From assembly GCF_004402495.1 (NCBI RefSeq), contig NZ_SOFH01000022.1, positions 85,789 through 149,788 of the forward strand: 64,000 nt of DNA. Direction: 5' to 3'. The DNA comes from Cryobacterium sp. HLT2-28. Its GTDB lineage: Bacteria; Actinomycetota; Actinomycetes; Actinomycetales; Microbacteriaceae. Positions 9,035-15,812 of the stretch are shown here, piece by piece. A program made the position numbers and the translations under genes. Positions within the stretch are counted from its first letter, which is position 1. Each line of letters opens with the position of its first letter. The notes beneath the pieces are model-generated. The model made no database searches and was not told where the DNA came from. It worked only from the letters and a program-made list of their open reading frames with translations.

Positions 9035-9625
9035 TCACTTCTCCCACCACCAGTACTTCAGGGCGCCAACCTCGTCGGCCCGGTGTTTCGGGAGTGTCCC
9101 TTGTCGCATCCTGCTCCGCACGCGAGTGGCCCACCCAGCGGCGAGTCGTTCTTCCTCCTCGTCGCTCGTCACGATCGGAGCGCGACCGACATGTTCGACA
9201 ACTCGGTTGTACCGCTCGATCTGCGCATCCCATTGGTTGCTATGCGGGTCCAACTCGAAACTGGGAATACATAGCAGGCGTTCTCGCTGATAAGTGCATA
9301 GCGTGTCCCATGCGCCTCGGCGGTAGTCAACCCATTCCGCCAGCCTGTTTTCTTCCCGCGCGGCCTGGTCTCGGGGCGGGTACGCCTGTTTGTGAGGCGC
9401 ACGCCTGTATCGGAGATTGAAATCGTCGAGCTTGGCGACGTTGACGATCCACTTGCGGACCTTCAGGGGTGCGTGCACATCGTCGACGTGTCCGGTCCTC
9501 ATGTACCGCATCTCTGCGCGATAGAAGTCGAGCGAGCGCCGGTCGTCCTCGGAGAGATCAGAGTCTGGTGACTTGTCCAGTCTTTCATAGCGGTCGAGCA
9601 ACGCCTGGTAAGTCTTGATATCCAC
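9035..9625 (-). CDS. Small helicase-associated (HA) domain protein
   Basis: 196 aa from a GTG start with a strong AAGGAG site 7-8 bases upstream. The middle and C-terminal parts fit the helicase-associated domain pattern: LAEWVDYRRG, then a spaced leucine/proline stretch, WDAQIERYNRVVEHVGRAPI, and LAAGWATRVRSRMRQG with a closing acidic helix. HA domains usually occur as tandem C-terminal repeats of large helicases on actinobacterial plasmids and phages and are believed to bind nucleic acid. Here no helicase domain is attached, and the N-terminal ~60 residues are acidic and of unknown role. It is divergent from the 9748 cluster. Confidence 0.65.
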   Translation of the reverse strand: MDIKTYQALLDRYERLDKSPDSDLSEDDRRSLDFYRAEMRYMRTGHVDDVHAPLKVRKWIVNVAKLDDFNLRYRRAPHKQAYPPRDQAAREENRLAEWVDYRRGAWDTLCTYQRERLLCIPSFELDPHSNQWDAQIERYNRVVEHVGRAPIVTSDEEEERLAAGWATRVRSRMRQGTLPKHRADEVGALKYWWWEK

Positions 9626-9747
9626 GTGGGACTCCTTCGTGGCACACGGTGTGTGCCGTCGGAGGAGTCATGCGCGGAGGGTGAGTGAAACTTACCGGCG
9701 CGCGCAAAGAGAAAAATTCAGGGATCTGAAAGCTGTACCGTCCCTAC

Positions 9748-10449
9748 ATGAGCAACGTGTTGGCCTCGACAGAGCACCCCGGCCCAAGGGTCAGAATCGA
9801 ATCCAGGGGAAGCGGCAGCCGTGGATTCAGCGTGGACGTACGCCAAGACACGCTGCCCCGTCCTGCCGAGGCTGATCGCGCCAACCTCTGGTGCATGTGC
9901 GATGAATGGGGCTACATCGAGCTCTACGCGGTTCTCGATGGGGTCAGCGCGTTAACGTTCTGGGACGGGCCGAGCACCCAGATCAGGCAGAAGGCTCACC
10001 CAGCCGTGCCCGAACACTTCCTCGCCTGGTGCCGACGAGTCCACATGAACTTGGTCACGTCCTACTGCCAAATCGCCAAAGCCCACCTGACCCTGCGATC
10101 TAGCGACAACGTCTTTGGGGCGGCGGCGGGTCATAGGAACCAGACCAGCTACCTAGTAGACAAATACCTGGAGGTCCTCGGTGAAGCCTGCCGATGGGGA
10201 GGCGTTAACAAACTATTGGCGACCGGACCCGTCGCTGACCGAACCGACATCGCAAGCACAGCAGCCGTTGAGTTCATCTTCGAGACGACGGGTGAGGCGT
10301 CGGCCCGGTCTGCCGAAATCCTGCGGCTGTACCTCTCCCGAGTACTAGGCCGCGACGTTTCCCTCATCTGGCGCCGACACCGGGTTGACGGCGAGCCAGC
10401 ACACATCACCATCAAGAAAACCCGCGAACTGTGGACGGCTGAGCAATGA
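9748..10449 (+). CDS. Unknown protein, first gene of the island cluster
   Basis: 233 aa. I do not recognise it. It is rich in tryptophan and cysteine in the first half (LWCMCDEWGYIELY, ALTFWDG) and has a helical centre (FLAWCRRVHMNLVTSYC). No membrane segment or signal peptide is visible. There is no clear ribosome site before ATG 9748, so the transcript may be leaderless. Its stop overlaps the start of the metallophosphoesterase gene (ATGA), which points to co-translation and a shared process. Confidence 0.7.
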   Translation: MSNVLASTEHPGPRVRIESRGSGSRGFSVDVRQDTLPRPAEADRANLWCMCDEWGYIELYAVLDGVSALTFWDGPSTQIRQKAHPAVPEHFLAWCRRVHMNLVTSYCQIAKAHLTLRSSDNVFGAAAGHRNQTSYLVDKYLEVLGEACRWGGVNKLLATGPVADRTDIASTAAVEFIFETTGEASARSAEILRLYLSRVLGRDVSLIWRRHRVDGEPAHITIKKTRELWTAEQ

Positions 10450-11237
10450 ACACCTGGGAACTAGACGATGGCTCAACGACGGTCGCATTCGCCGGCGACT
10501 GGCACGGAGTGTCAGACGGTGTATTTCAGACCCTGAAACGACTCTCCGATGCCGGGATCACCAGGGTCTATCACGTCGGTGACTTCGCGATTTGGCCGGA
10601 CAAGAGTGGCACGAAGTTCCTGAATACCGTCAACGGCTACGCGGCGGATCTGGGGATCGGAATCTCCGTGACGCCGGGTAACCACGAGGACTGGGCCTAT
10701 CTAGATTCAGCCCTGAGCGTGGCGGACCCAGAACCGTTCCTTGTTCGCCCGCGTATCGCTGTGTTTCCCCGGGGGTATCGATGGGTGCATGGCGGGCGCT
10801 CGTTCGTGAGCTTCGGCGGGAGCGCGTCGATCGATTACGAATACCGAACTCCTCGACGCAACTGGTGGCCTGAGGAACTACCCACCGGCGCCGATCTCGA
10901 GCACATCAAGGCCGGAGGGCGGGCCGACATCATGATCACCCATGACGCCCCGATACCGGGAACGCCAATGGTCGAGCAAATCCGATCGATTAACCCCCAA
11001 GGGTGGAGCGAGGCGGCTCTGGACTACGCCGCCGGCAGCGCACGAATGATCACGGACGCCTGGAACGCCGTTCAGCCGCACACGCTCGTCCACGGCCATT
11101 TCCACGTTCGGGACACGACGACTTTGCCCACCGGGCAACGCATATTCTCCCTCGCGGCCGAGCAGGCCGTCGGCAACGTGCTGGTTCTCAACCTCAAGAA
11201 CCTGAGCACGAAGTGGCTGGAGGACCTCGGTGCCTGA
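10446..11237 (+). CDS. Calcineurin-like metallophosphoesterase
   Basis: 263 aa with the full set of metal-binding motifs of the family: GDWHG (17-21), GDF (45-47), GNHE (78-81), a THDAP segment near 160 and HGHFH near 217. It should be a dinuclear-metal phosphodiesterase or phosphatase; the substrate (nucleotide, RNA end or protein) cannot be read from the sequence. It overlaps the upstream gene by 4 bp and the downstream small protein gene by 8 bp. A copy of its last ~16 coding bases recurs at 12808-12823, see the repeat entries. Confidence 0.85.
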   Translation: MNTWELDDGSTTVAFAGDWHGVSDGVFQTLKRLSDAGITRVYHVGDFAIWPDKSGTKFLNTVNGYAADLGIGISVTPGNHEDWAYLDSALSVADPEPFLVRPRIAVFPRGYRWVHGGRSFVSFGGSASIDYEYRTPRRNWWPEELPTGADLEHIKAGGRADIMITHDAPIPGTPMVEQIRSINPQGWSEAALDYAAGSARMITDAWNAVQPHTLVHGHFHVRDTTTLPTGQRIFSLAAEQAVGNVLVLNLKNLSTKWLEDLGA

Positions 11238-11520
11238 ATCCGACAAAGCGAATAGCCGTGGCACCGACCAGAAAGAGTTGCTCACCCTCATGGACACCGC
11301 CACCGGTTGCTACGTCGTCACATCGGCATCCTCCGCCCAACACGCGATCGACTTCGACTCCGGAACGCTGACCCGCACAGCAGGGGAACTCGGCGATGAA
11401 CCGACCAAGCTCCGCTGTGACGGCACTCCTGTTGGGCTTCAAGCTGTTATCTCGTGTACGGTCGGGCGCCCCGCCCAGTTCCAGGTCAGGCTCAGCCCTG
11501 ACCGGGTCATCGACACGGTA
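11214..11520 (+). repeat. Segmental duplication, copy 1 (phosphoesterase tail plus small gene)
   Basis: Starts with the 16-bp TGGCTGGAGGACCTCG at 11214-11229 inside the end of the phosphoesterase gene and continues through most of the first small gene. The matching copy is 12808-13096. Confidence 0.75.
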
Positions 11521-11607
11521 CGCACAACGACAACAGTCGTGCGCATCGAGCGTCTTGTAGAATCTCAGACTCCGCCCGTCCTCCAGGCTGAAGCGGAGAG
11601 GCGTTGA
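11230..11607 (+). CDS. Small beta-rich protein, family copy 1
   Basis: 125 aa, GTG start overlapping the phosphoesterase stop. Key segments are LLTLMDTATG, QHAIDFDSGTLTR, the variable TPVGLQAV and SCTVGRPAQFQVRL. It is clearly homologous to the proteins at 12843 and more distantly similar to those at 12196 and 13196. The alternation of polar and hydrophobic residues suggests a compact beta fold. No signal peptide. Function unknown; several copies in one cluster suggest diversification, as seen for immunity or sensor proteins, but this is inference. Confidence 0.7.
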   Translation: MPESDKANSRGTDQKELLTLMDTATGCYVVTSASSAQHAIDFDSGTLTRTAGELGDEPTKLRCDGTPVGLQAVISCTVGRPAQFQVRLSPDRVIDTVRTTTTVVRIERLVESQTPPVLQAEAERR

Positions 11608-12158
11608 TGCGTGCCCGGCTCTATCTAGATGTTGACGGCGTACTCAACGCGCGCAACGCAAAGTTCATCTGGGGAGAGGCGACAAGTACCTCCATGACGA
11701 TCCATCACCCCGGGGGGTACACCGACGACTTCACCATCCACTGGGCACCAGACCTGATCCTCGCCTTGGATGTCCTCCGAACCACGTTCGATATCGAGCT
11801 GGTTTGGCTGACCACCTGGAACGAGAACAACTTCGTGCTGACACATCTGGTGCCGACGATCCAAGGCCTTGCGGGCGGCCGAGTGCTGCCCTACGACCCG
11901 CCATTCAGCCCGGTCATCGAAGCCTCGGGCTGGTGGAAAGGCCGAGGCCTAATCAAAGACCAAGCAGCCTCACCAACACCCTTCATCTGGATAGACGACC
12001 AGGAAGTGTCCTTGCACGGTCACAAGATCCTGGCAAAGACAACAGGGACGCCGTCCCTCTTGATCCCCACCAGCCCGATAGCCGGCCTGACACCCGAGCA
12101 TGTTGAACAGATGAGTGAATGGCTGGAACGACTGCCTGACGATGCCAAGACAATCTGA
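11607..12158 (+). CDS. HAD-superfamily phosphatase (HAD-SAK-like)
   Basis: 183 aa from ATG 11607, which overlaps the previous stop by one base (TGATG) and has GGAGAGG 5 bases upstream. HAD motifs: LDVDGVLN (nucleophile Asp8, acid/base Asp10), WLTTWN (motif II Thr) and FIWIDD (motif IV). The arrangement matches the HAD domain of Swiss-Army-Knife RNA repair proteins (PF18143-like), which remove phosphates from nucleic-acid ends, though other substrates are possible. Together with the phosphoesterase two genes upstream, the cluster has two phosphoryl-removing enzymes. Confidence 0.8.
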   Translation: MRARLYLDVDGVLNARNAKFIWGEATSTSMTIHHPGGYTDDFTIHWAPDLILALDVLRTTFDIELVWLTTWNENNFVLTHLVPTIQGLAGGRVLPYDPPFSPVIEASGWWKGRGLIKDQAASPTPFIWIDDQEVSLHGHKILAKTTGTPSLLIPTSPIAGLTPEHVEQMSEWLERLPDDAKTI

Positions 12159-12195
12159 CGGTGCCCCTTCTTCGGAAGATGCCGAACGAGAGGTG

Positions 12196-12522
12196 ATGAA
12201 CGAACAGGCGAAGGATACTGATGTCCCCGAAAAGCTTGAGCTGACTGGGACAGAAGGAGGACTGTGGTGCGTTTACACGAGGGACAGCAACCACATATTC
12301 GACCTAGACCGCGGAACCGTCACACGCGTTCCTGGCGCCGATGCACCAGCCAATATCAACGACGGCCCACGAAGGCTGAAAGAACTCTTCACGTGCCGCG
12401 TGGGCGAGAGAGGCTATTGGACGATGCCGGGCGACTATCTAATCGACTTTCGCTTTAACCTCACTTCCACAATTCAGCGCATCCAAAAGATCACGGGCGA
12501 CACAACCCAGCCGCCGTCGTAG
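12196..12522 (+). CDS. Small beta-rich protein, family copy 2 (divergent)
   Basis: 108 aa from the ATG at 12196; the frame is open further up, with alternative starts at 12142 and 12115 inside the HAD gene. The core WCVYTRDSNHIFDLDRGTVT and FTCRVGERGYW follows the same pattern as the copies at 11230 and 12843 (an S/N-x-H-x-(I/F)-D-(L/F) motif, then GT(V/L)T, then C-x-VG). Function unknown. It sits directly downstream of the HAD gene. The start is the least certain part. Confidence 0.6.
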   Translation: MNEQAKDTDVPEKLELTGTEGGLWCVYTRDSNHIFDLDRGTVTRVPGADAPANINDGPRRLKELFTCRVGERGYWTMPGDYLIDFRFNLTSTIQRIQKITGDTTQPPS

Positions 12523-12604
12523 CCGGGCTGGAGTTCAGGGCAAACCGGGATCAGCGAGCACGACCAGAACCATCGATGAACGAAATTTCGAAGGGAGCCT
12601 AGCT

Positions 12605-12778
12605 ATGAGGACTGACAACCGTGATGCTGCGCTGGACCTCGCTCAGGAAATCTTCCGGATTCTCGACGCAATCAATACGCCAAACCCGAAGTGGCTTCAT
12701 CGCCAGGACTCAGTGGCAGCAATAGTGAACGTACTGGTCAGCATCCACGCGACGCGGGCCTTGCGCTCAGACGTTTGA
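12605..12778 (+). CDS. Small helical protein of 57 aa
   Basis: ATG 12605 follows a GGGAG ribosome site 8 bases upstream, and the frame ends at TGA 12778. The product is short and mostly helical (DLAQEIFRILDAINTP, then DSVAAIVNVLVSIHATR), soluble, with no cysteine. I do not recognise it. It lies between two members of the small-protein family in the same orientation and is probably co-transcribed. Confidence 0.55.
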   Translation: MRTDNRDAALDLAQEIFRILDAINTPNPKWLHRQDSVAAIVNVLVSIHATRALRSDV

Positions 12779-12807
12779 CTTCCACCGCCAAGCGTGGGGA
12801 TGCGACC

Positions 12808-13096
12808 TGGCTGGAGGACCTCGATGCACACAGTGAACAGCGGTGGCATGGAGCAAAAAAGAGTCACTCACGCTCATGGACACCGCCACCGATAGCTTCG
12901 TGGACACGTCCGCATCCTGCACCCAGCACACGATCGACTTCGGCTCTGGGACACTCACCCAGATCCCTGCGAAGCTAATCGACGAACAGGTCAGGCTCCG
13001 CAGTGAAGACACCCCGCTTCAGCTACTGAACATACTTTCGTGCACGGTAGGGCACCATAGCGAGTTCATGGTCAGACTTCACCTAGACCGGCTCAT
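12808..13096 (+). repeat. Segmental duplication, copy 2
   Basis: Repeats the 16-bp TGGCTGGAGGACCTCG at 12808-12823, which in copy 1 is the end of the phosphoesterase gene, and continues through the homologous small gene (for example CTCATGGACACCGCCACCG in both). The orphan phosphoesterase tail shows which way the copying went: copy 1 is the source or keeps the ancestral context. Confidence 0.7.
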
Positions 13097-13199
13097 CTAC
13101 GGTTCCGACGAGAACAACGACTCGGTGTCTGACCGCAAGGAGTTTTCAATGAACGAAACCCGTCCGTGTGACCGCCAAGCCGGGGAGCACACCAAATGA
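12843..13199 (+). CDS. Small beta-rich protein, family copy 3 (recent duplicate of copy 1)
   Basis: 118 aa from a GTG start; an in-frame ATG at the MDTATD position is an alternative. LTLMDTATD, QHTIDFGSGTLTQ and SCTVGHHSEFMVRL align closely with the 11230 protein at both protein and DNA level. The C-terminal ~20 residues differ and contain an in-frame ATG at 13149 preceded by AAGGAG, so a 16-residue product could also be made. The stop overlaps the next start (ATGA). Confidence 0.65.
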   Translation: MAWSKKESLTLMDTATDSFVDTSASCTQHTIDFGSGTLTQIPAKLIDEQVRLRSEDTPLQLLNILSCTVGHHSEFMVRLHLDRLIYGSDENNDSVSDRKEFSMNETRPCDRQAGEHTK

Positions 13200-13486
13200 C
13201 TGTCGACGAGATCGTTGGCCCAGGCCAGTTCGGTACCTGGCGTGTGACCACGTCAATGGGTGACATCGCAACGATCGTTCTGACACCGGAGAGATGCATG
13301 ATCCACGGGGAGTGGACACCCCTCACCCGCTCAAGGCATGGACTGCCACAGATCGGGCCAAGCGCACTGAGGAGCCTCGTGTGCAAGGTAGGCCAACCGC
13401 TGATTTGGACCACCCATGGCGGGGTTGGTGGTGTTGATGAATGGCGTGTCGGAGAAGTTATTCGAATTGAGCGCCGCGAATCTTGA
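13196..13486 (+). CDS. Small beta-rich protein, family copy 4 (divergent)
   Basis: 96 aa from ATG 13196, with GGGGAG 8 bases upstream and a 4-bp overlap with the preceding gene. TWRVTTSMGDIATIVLTPER and LVCKVGQPLIWT fit the same layout of strands and the C-x-VG element as its neighbours, at low identity. Function unknown. It is the last gene of the cluster before the island boundary. Confidence 0.65.
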   Translation: MTVDEIVGPGQFGTWRVTTSMGDIATIVLTPERCMIHGEWTPLTRSRHGLPQIGPSALRSLVCKVGQPLIWTTHGGVGGVDEWRVGEVIRIERRES

Positions 13487-13511
13487 CGAATTGATGCGTT
13501 AGCTTTGCGTC

Positions 13512-13679
13512 ATGAGCAATGCGTCAGGCGCACTGAATTTCGGCAGGCTCTTGGCTGGACGAGTTGCCAAGGTCGCCATCGAACCAAGCGAACTCTACGA
13601 GGGACTACCAAACAAAGGTCGAGGATATGGCCACTTGAGATTGGTGCAGGGTCAGACCGATTCACGCGATCGGCAGTGA
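13512..13679 (+). pseudogene. N-terminal remnant of a DEAD/DEAH-box helicase
   Basis: A 55-codon frame from ATG 13512: FGRLLAGRVAKVAIEPSELY, then EGLPNKGRGYGHLRLVQGQ, then a stop. The order (E)LYEGLPNK...GYGYLRDVQ resembles the extreme N-terminus of large actinobacterial DEAD/DEAH helicases found on mobile elements, just before their Walker A motif. Nothing of the helicase core follows. I read it as a truncated gene left at the island end. It could instead be an intact short protein. Confidence 0.45.
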
Positions 13680-13810
13680 CGATGGTGCCCATTTTTTGCC
13701 CACACTTGCCCACGCTATTGCGTGATTTCCTGTTATTGCCGGTTACCATAAACCGTTGAATTCACGGGCGATTACGGGAAAACTCGGGCTATGGTTGAAC
13801 CCTGCCAAAG

Positions 13811-13853
13811 ACTTTTAATCCTTGGGTCGTCGGTTCGAGCCCGACGGGGCCCA
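13811..13853 (+). other. Attachment site: 3' half of tRNA-Lys(UUU)
   Basis: The sequence contains the anticodon loop CTTTTAA (anticodon UUU), the 3' anticodon strand TCCTT, variable loop GGGTC, a perfect T arm (GTCGG, loop TTCGAGC, CCGAC) and the 3' acceptor strand GGGGCCC with discriminator A. The 5' half of a tRNA (acceptor, D arm) is absent upstream, and the base just inside the anticodon stem is mismatched. This is the usual direct-repeat footprint of an element integrated into the 3' end of tRNA-Lys. Orientation predicts the intact tRNA to the left of the window. Confidence 0.8.
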
Positions 13854-13906
13854 CTTGTGTCGCGGTCGGGGTGCGCGGAACCGGATGCCACCGGCACCCG
13901 AGTGAG

Positions 13907-15181
13907 TCAGGCGTGACTGGCCTGCCGGGCCAGCTCGCCCTGAACAGTGAGAGCGAGTTCTCGAAGCAGAACCAGGTTGACGTCCGCCTCCGCTCGCGGC
14001 TCCGCCCCGAACACGCACAGGGCCCCGATCCGTTCGCCGGAGGGAGACTCGATCGCGAACCCGGCGTAGAACCGAACCTCCGGCCTGCCTGCGGCAGTCG
14101 GACCGTTGCGGATTCGTTCATCGGCCCGGGCGTCGGGAATGACCGTGACTCCCGATTCCTTGATGGCGAGGTTGCAGAATGAGCCGGCACGGGGCAACTC
14201 GCCGCGGTCGCGCCCGGCGGTGCACGACATCCTGACCCGCTCGCCGTCCACGAGGCTGAAGGATGCCCCGTCCGCGCCGAACGAGGTGAGCGCAAGCTCG
14301 ACGATCGGGCCGAGGAGCCCCTGATAGTCCGGGTCGGGCCGGTCGAATTCATCGACAGCGCGTTGCCGCCTTGCCTCCCTCCGCTGTGCACCGTCAGGCT
14401 CCAACGGATCGGCCTCCCCACTCTCGTGCCGATGCGGCGCCGGATCAAGGGCGGGCGTCAGGACAGAGGCCAGCAACTCAGCCCACTGCTCGTAAACCGG
14501 GGCCGCCCGGTAGTCCTGGTACTGACGGCGTTCCGGCAGATCGGGCGCGATCGACAGCAGAGTGGTGCGCGGCATCGGCGCGGAAACCGCTCGGGTGATC
14601 CGGTTCAGGCGCTGCGCGTGCCGCTCGGCGAGTGTGCCCAGCACGGAGTCGAAGATCGGAATGGAACGGATGCCCGCGGCCTCGACGATATAGACCTGCG
14701 TGGTCTGGGAGGTCGAGCGCTCCAGCCGTGCGAGCAGGTCGGTAACGGCGCGCCGCCACTGGCTCGTCGCCGTGTAGAAGACGGCGTCGCCGACGCCGAG
14801 GAACACGACGATCGCGTCGTAGCGGCAGAGCCTGGCCCCGTCGAGGGCACCGACGGCCGACCCGATGAGCATCCGGGGGTCGGCAATGACGTCGACGTCC
14901 GCCCCGCGGCCGGTGCGCCGGGTCAGCGCCCTGGCGAGTGCCCCCGGTATGCCCAGGTCGTGGCTGAGCACTCCCCAGCCGACCAGCGGCCCGCTGCCGA
15001 AAAGCAGCACCCGGTCGGAGTCGAGACCGGCGGAATGGGCCTGGGGCGCATCCGAGGGCCGGGGGATGTTCTCCAGGTCGCGGAAGTTCAGGATCACCCA
15101 GGCGCGCATCAGCGGCGCCAGCGCCAGTCGGAACGGAGCGGATGTCCAGCCGTCGAACGGGTGGGCCGGCCACCGAGTCAT
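13907..15181 (-). CDS. SGNH-hydrolase-like/GAF-domain fusion protein, paralogue 1
   Basis: 424 aa from ATG 15181 (the frame is open to a GTG at 15247). The N-terminal half looks like an SGNH/GDSL hydrolase: LLFGSGPLVGWGV in the block I position and DAIVVFLGVGD in the block III position, though the classic GDS serine motif reads GSG. The C-terminal ~135 residues form a GAF domain ([34 protein letters not shown]). GAF domains bind small ligands or sense redox/light. The same fusion recurs at 17624-18853. No membrane segment seen. Confidence 0.75.
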   Translation of the reverse strand: MTRWPAHPFDGWTSAPFRLALAPLMRAWVILNFRDLENIPRPSDAPQAHSAGLDSDRVLLFGSGPLVGWGVLSHDLGIPGALARALTRRTGRGADVDVIADPRMLIGSAVGALDGARLCRYDAIVVFLGVGDAVFYTATSQWRRAVTDLLARLERSTSQTTQVYIVEAAGIRSIPIFDSVLGTLAERHAQRLNRITRAVSAPMPRTTLLSIAPDLPERRQYQDYRAAPVYEQWAELLASVLTPALDPAPHRHESGEADPLEPDGAQRREARRQRAVDEFDRPDPDYQGLLGPIVELALTSFGADGASFSLVDGERVRMSCTAGRDRGELPRAGSFCNLAIKESGVTVIPDARADERIRNGPTAAGRPEVRFYAGFAIESPSGERIGALCVFGAEPRAEADVNLVLLRELALTVQGELARQASHA

Positions 15182-15407
15182 CTTCGCCACTGAGCGTCTC
15201 CCGCCTCGGGCCCGTCCGGGCAGTCTGCCCGTGTCGGAGTCAAACACTCGAGCAGCTCCCCCACCAGCCCATCTTCGGGGAACGCAGACGGCCGGATTCC
15301 GGCCGGTCCCACTACGCTCAAGCTATCGACCAGATGGTTACGACCGGGAACTGGCCGGAACGAGCCGGAACAAGCTTCAGAACGACGAGACACGAGGAGA
15401 GGTCAGA

Positions 15408-15791
15408 ATGTCCAGGAAAGTGAAGTGGCTCGACCAGCCCGACGCCGACGACTTCCCGAAGGCGGCGAACTACCTGCATCTGCTCGTGAACGACAGCGCC
15501 GTCGACGCCACCGTCGGCGCGCTGGAGGCGGCCCCGCTCACCCACCACAAGGCCAAGGACATCCTCCGGGCCAGCGGCTTGCCGCTGCTCGACGCCGCCA
15601 ATCCGCACGTGGCCGCCTACCTGAAACTGATCCGTGACGGGGTGAGACTGTCCCCGATCCTGCTCGTGCGCGGCAATCTCCCCGCCGGGGTGCCACTGCA
15701 CATCGCAGACGGGTACCACCGGGTGTGTGCCACCTACCTCACCAACGAGAACACCGACATCCCCGTGCGGCTCGCCGACCTGACGCTCTGA
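15408..15791 (+). CDS. Conserved small protein with ParB/sulfiredoxin-like motif
   Basis: 127 aa from ATG 15408, with AGGAGAGG 6-7 bases upstream. The stretch LHIADGYHRVCA resembles the GxHR box of ParB/sulfiredoxin-fold proteins, and KLIRDGVRLSPILLVRG precedes it. The family is annotated as hypothetical; a nucleotide-binding or nuclease role is only a possibility. It is 21 bp upstream of the antiporter gene and probably co-transcribed with it. Confidence 0.75.
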   Translation: MSRKVKWLDQPDADDFPKAANYLHLLVNDSAVDATVGALEAAPLTHHKAKDILRASGLPLLDAANPHVAAYLKLIRDGVRLSPILLVRGNLPAGVPLHIADGYHRVCATYLTNENTDIPVRLADLTL

Positions 15792-15812
15792 CCGACCCTG
15801 GACCCGGCCGCG

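Noticed and set aside
8604..9233. 209-codon minus-strand ORF in the island
   Set aside because: Overlaps two better-supported genes; serine/arginine-rich without motif or ribosome site. The short frames in 8623-9034 were not convincing either.
13505..13759. Alternative 84-codon plus-strand frame and a minus-strand frame over the helicase remnant
   Set aside because: The frame starting at 13512 shows helicase-like sequence while these overlapping frames show none.
13740..13860. A complete tRNA gene
   Set aside because: The upstream part lacks a D arm and the 5' acceptor strand, and the anticodon stem has a mismatch, so only the 3' half is present.
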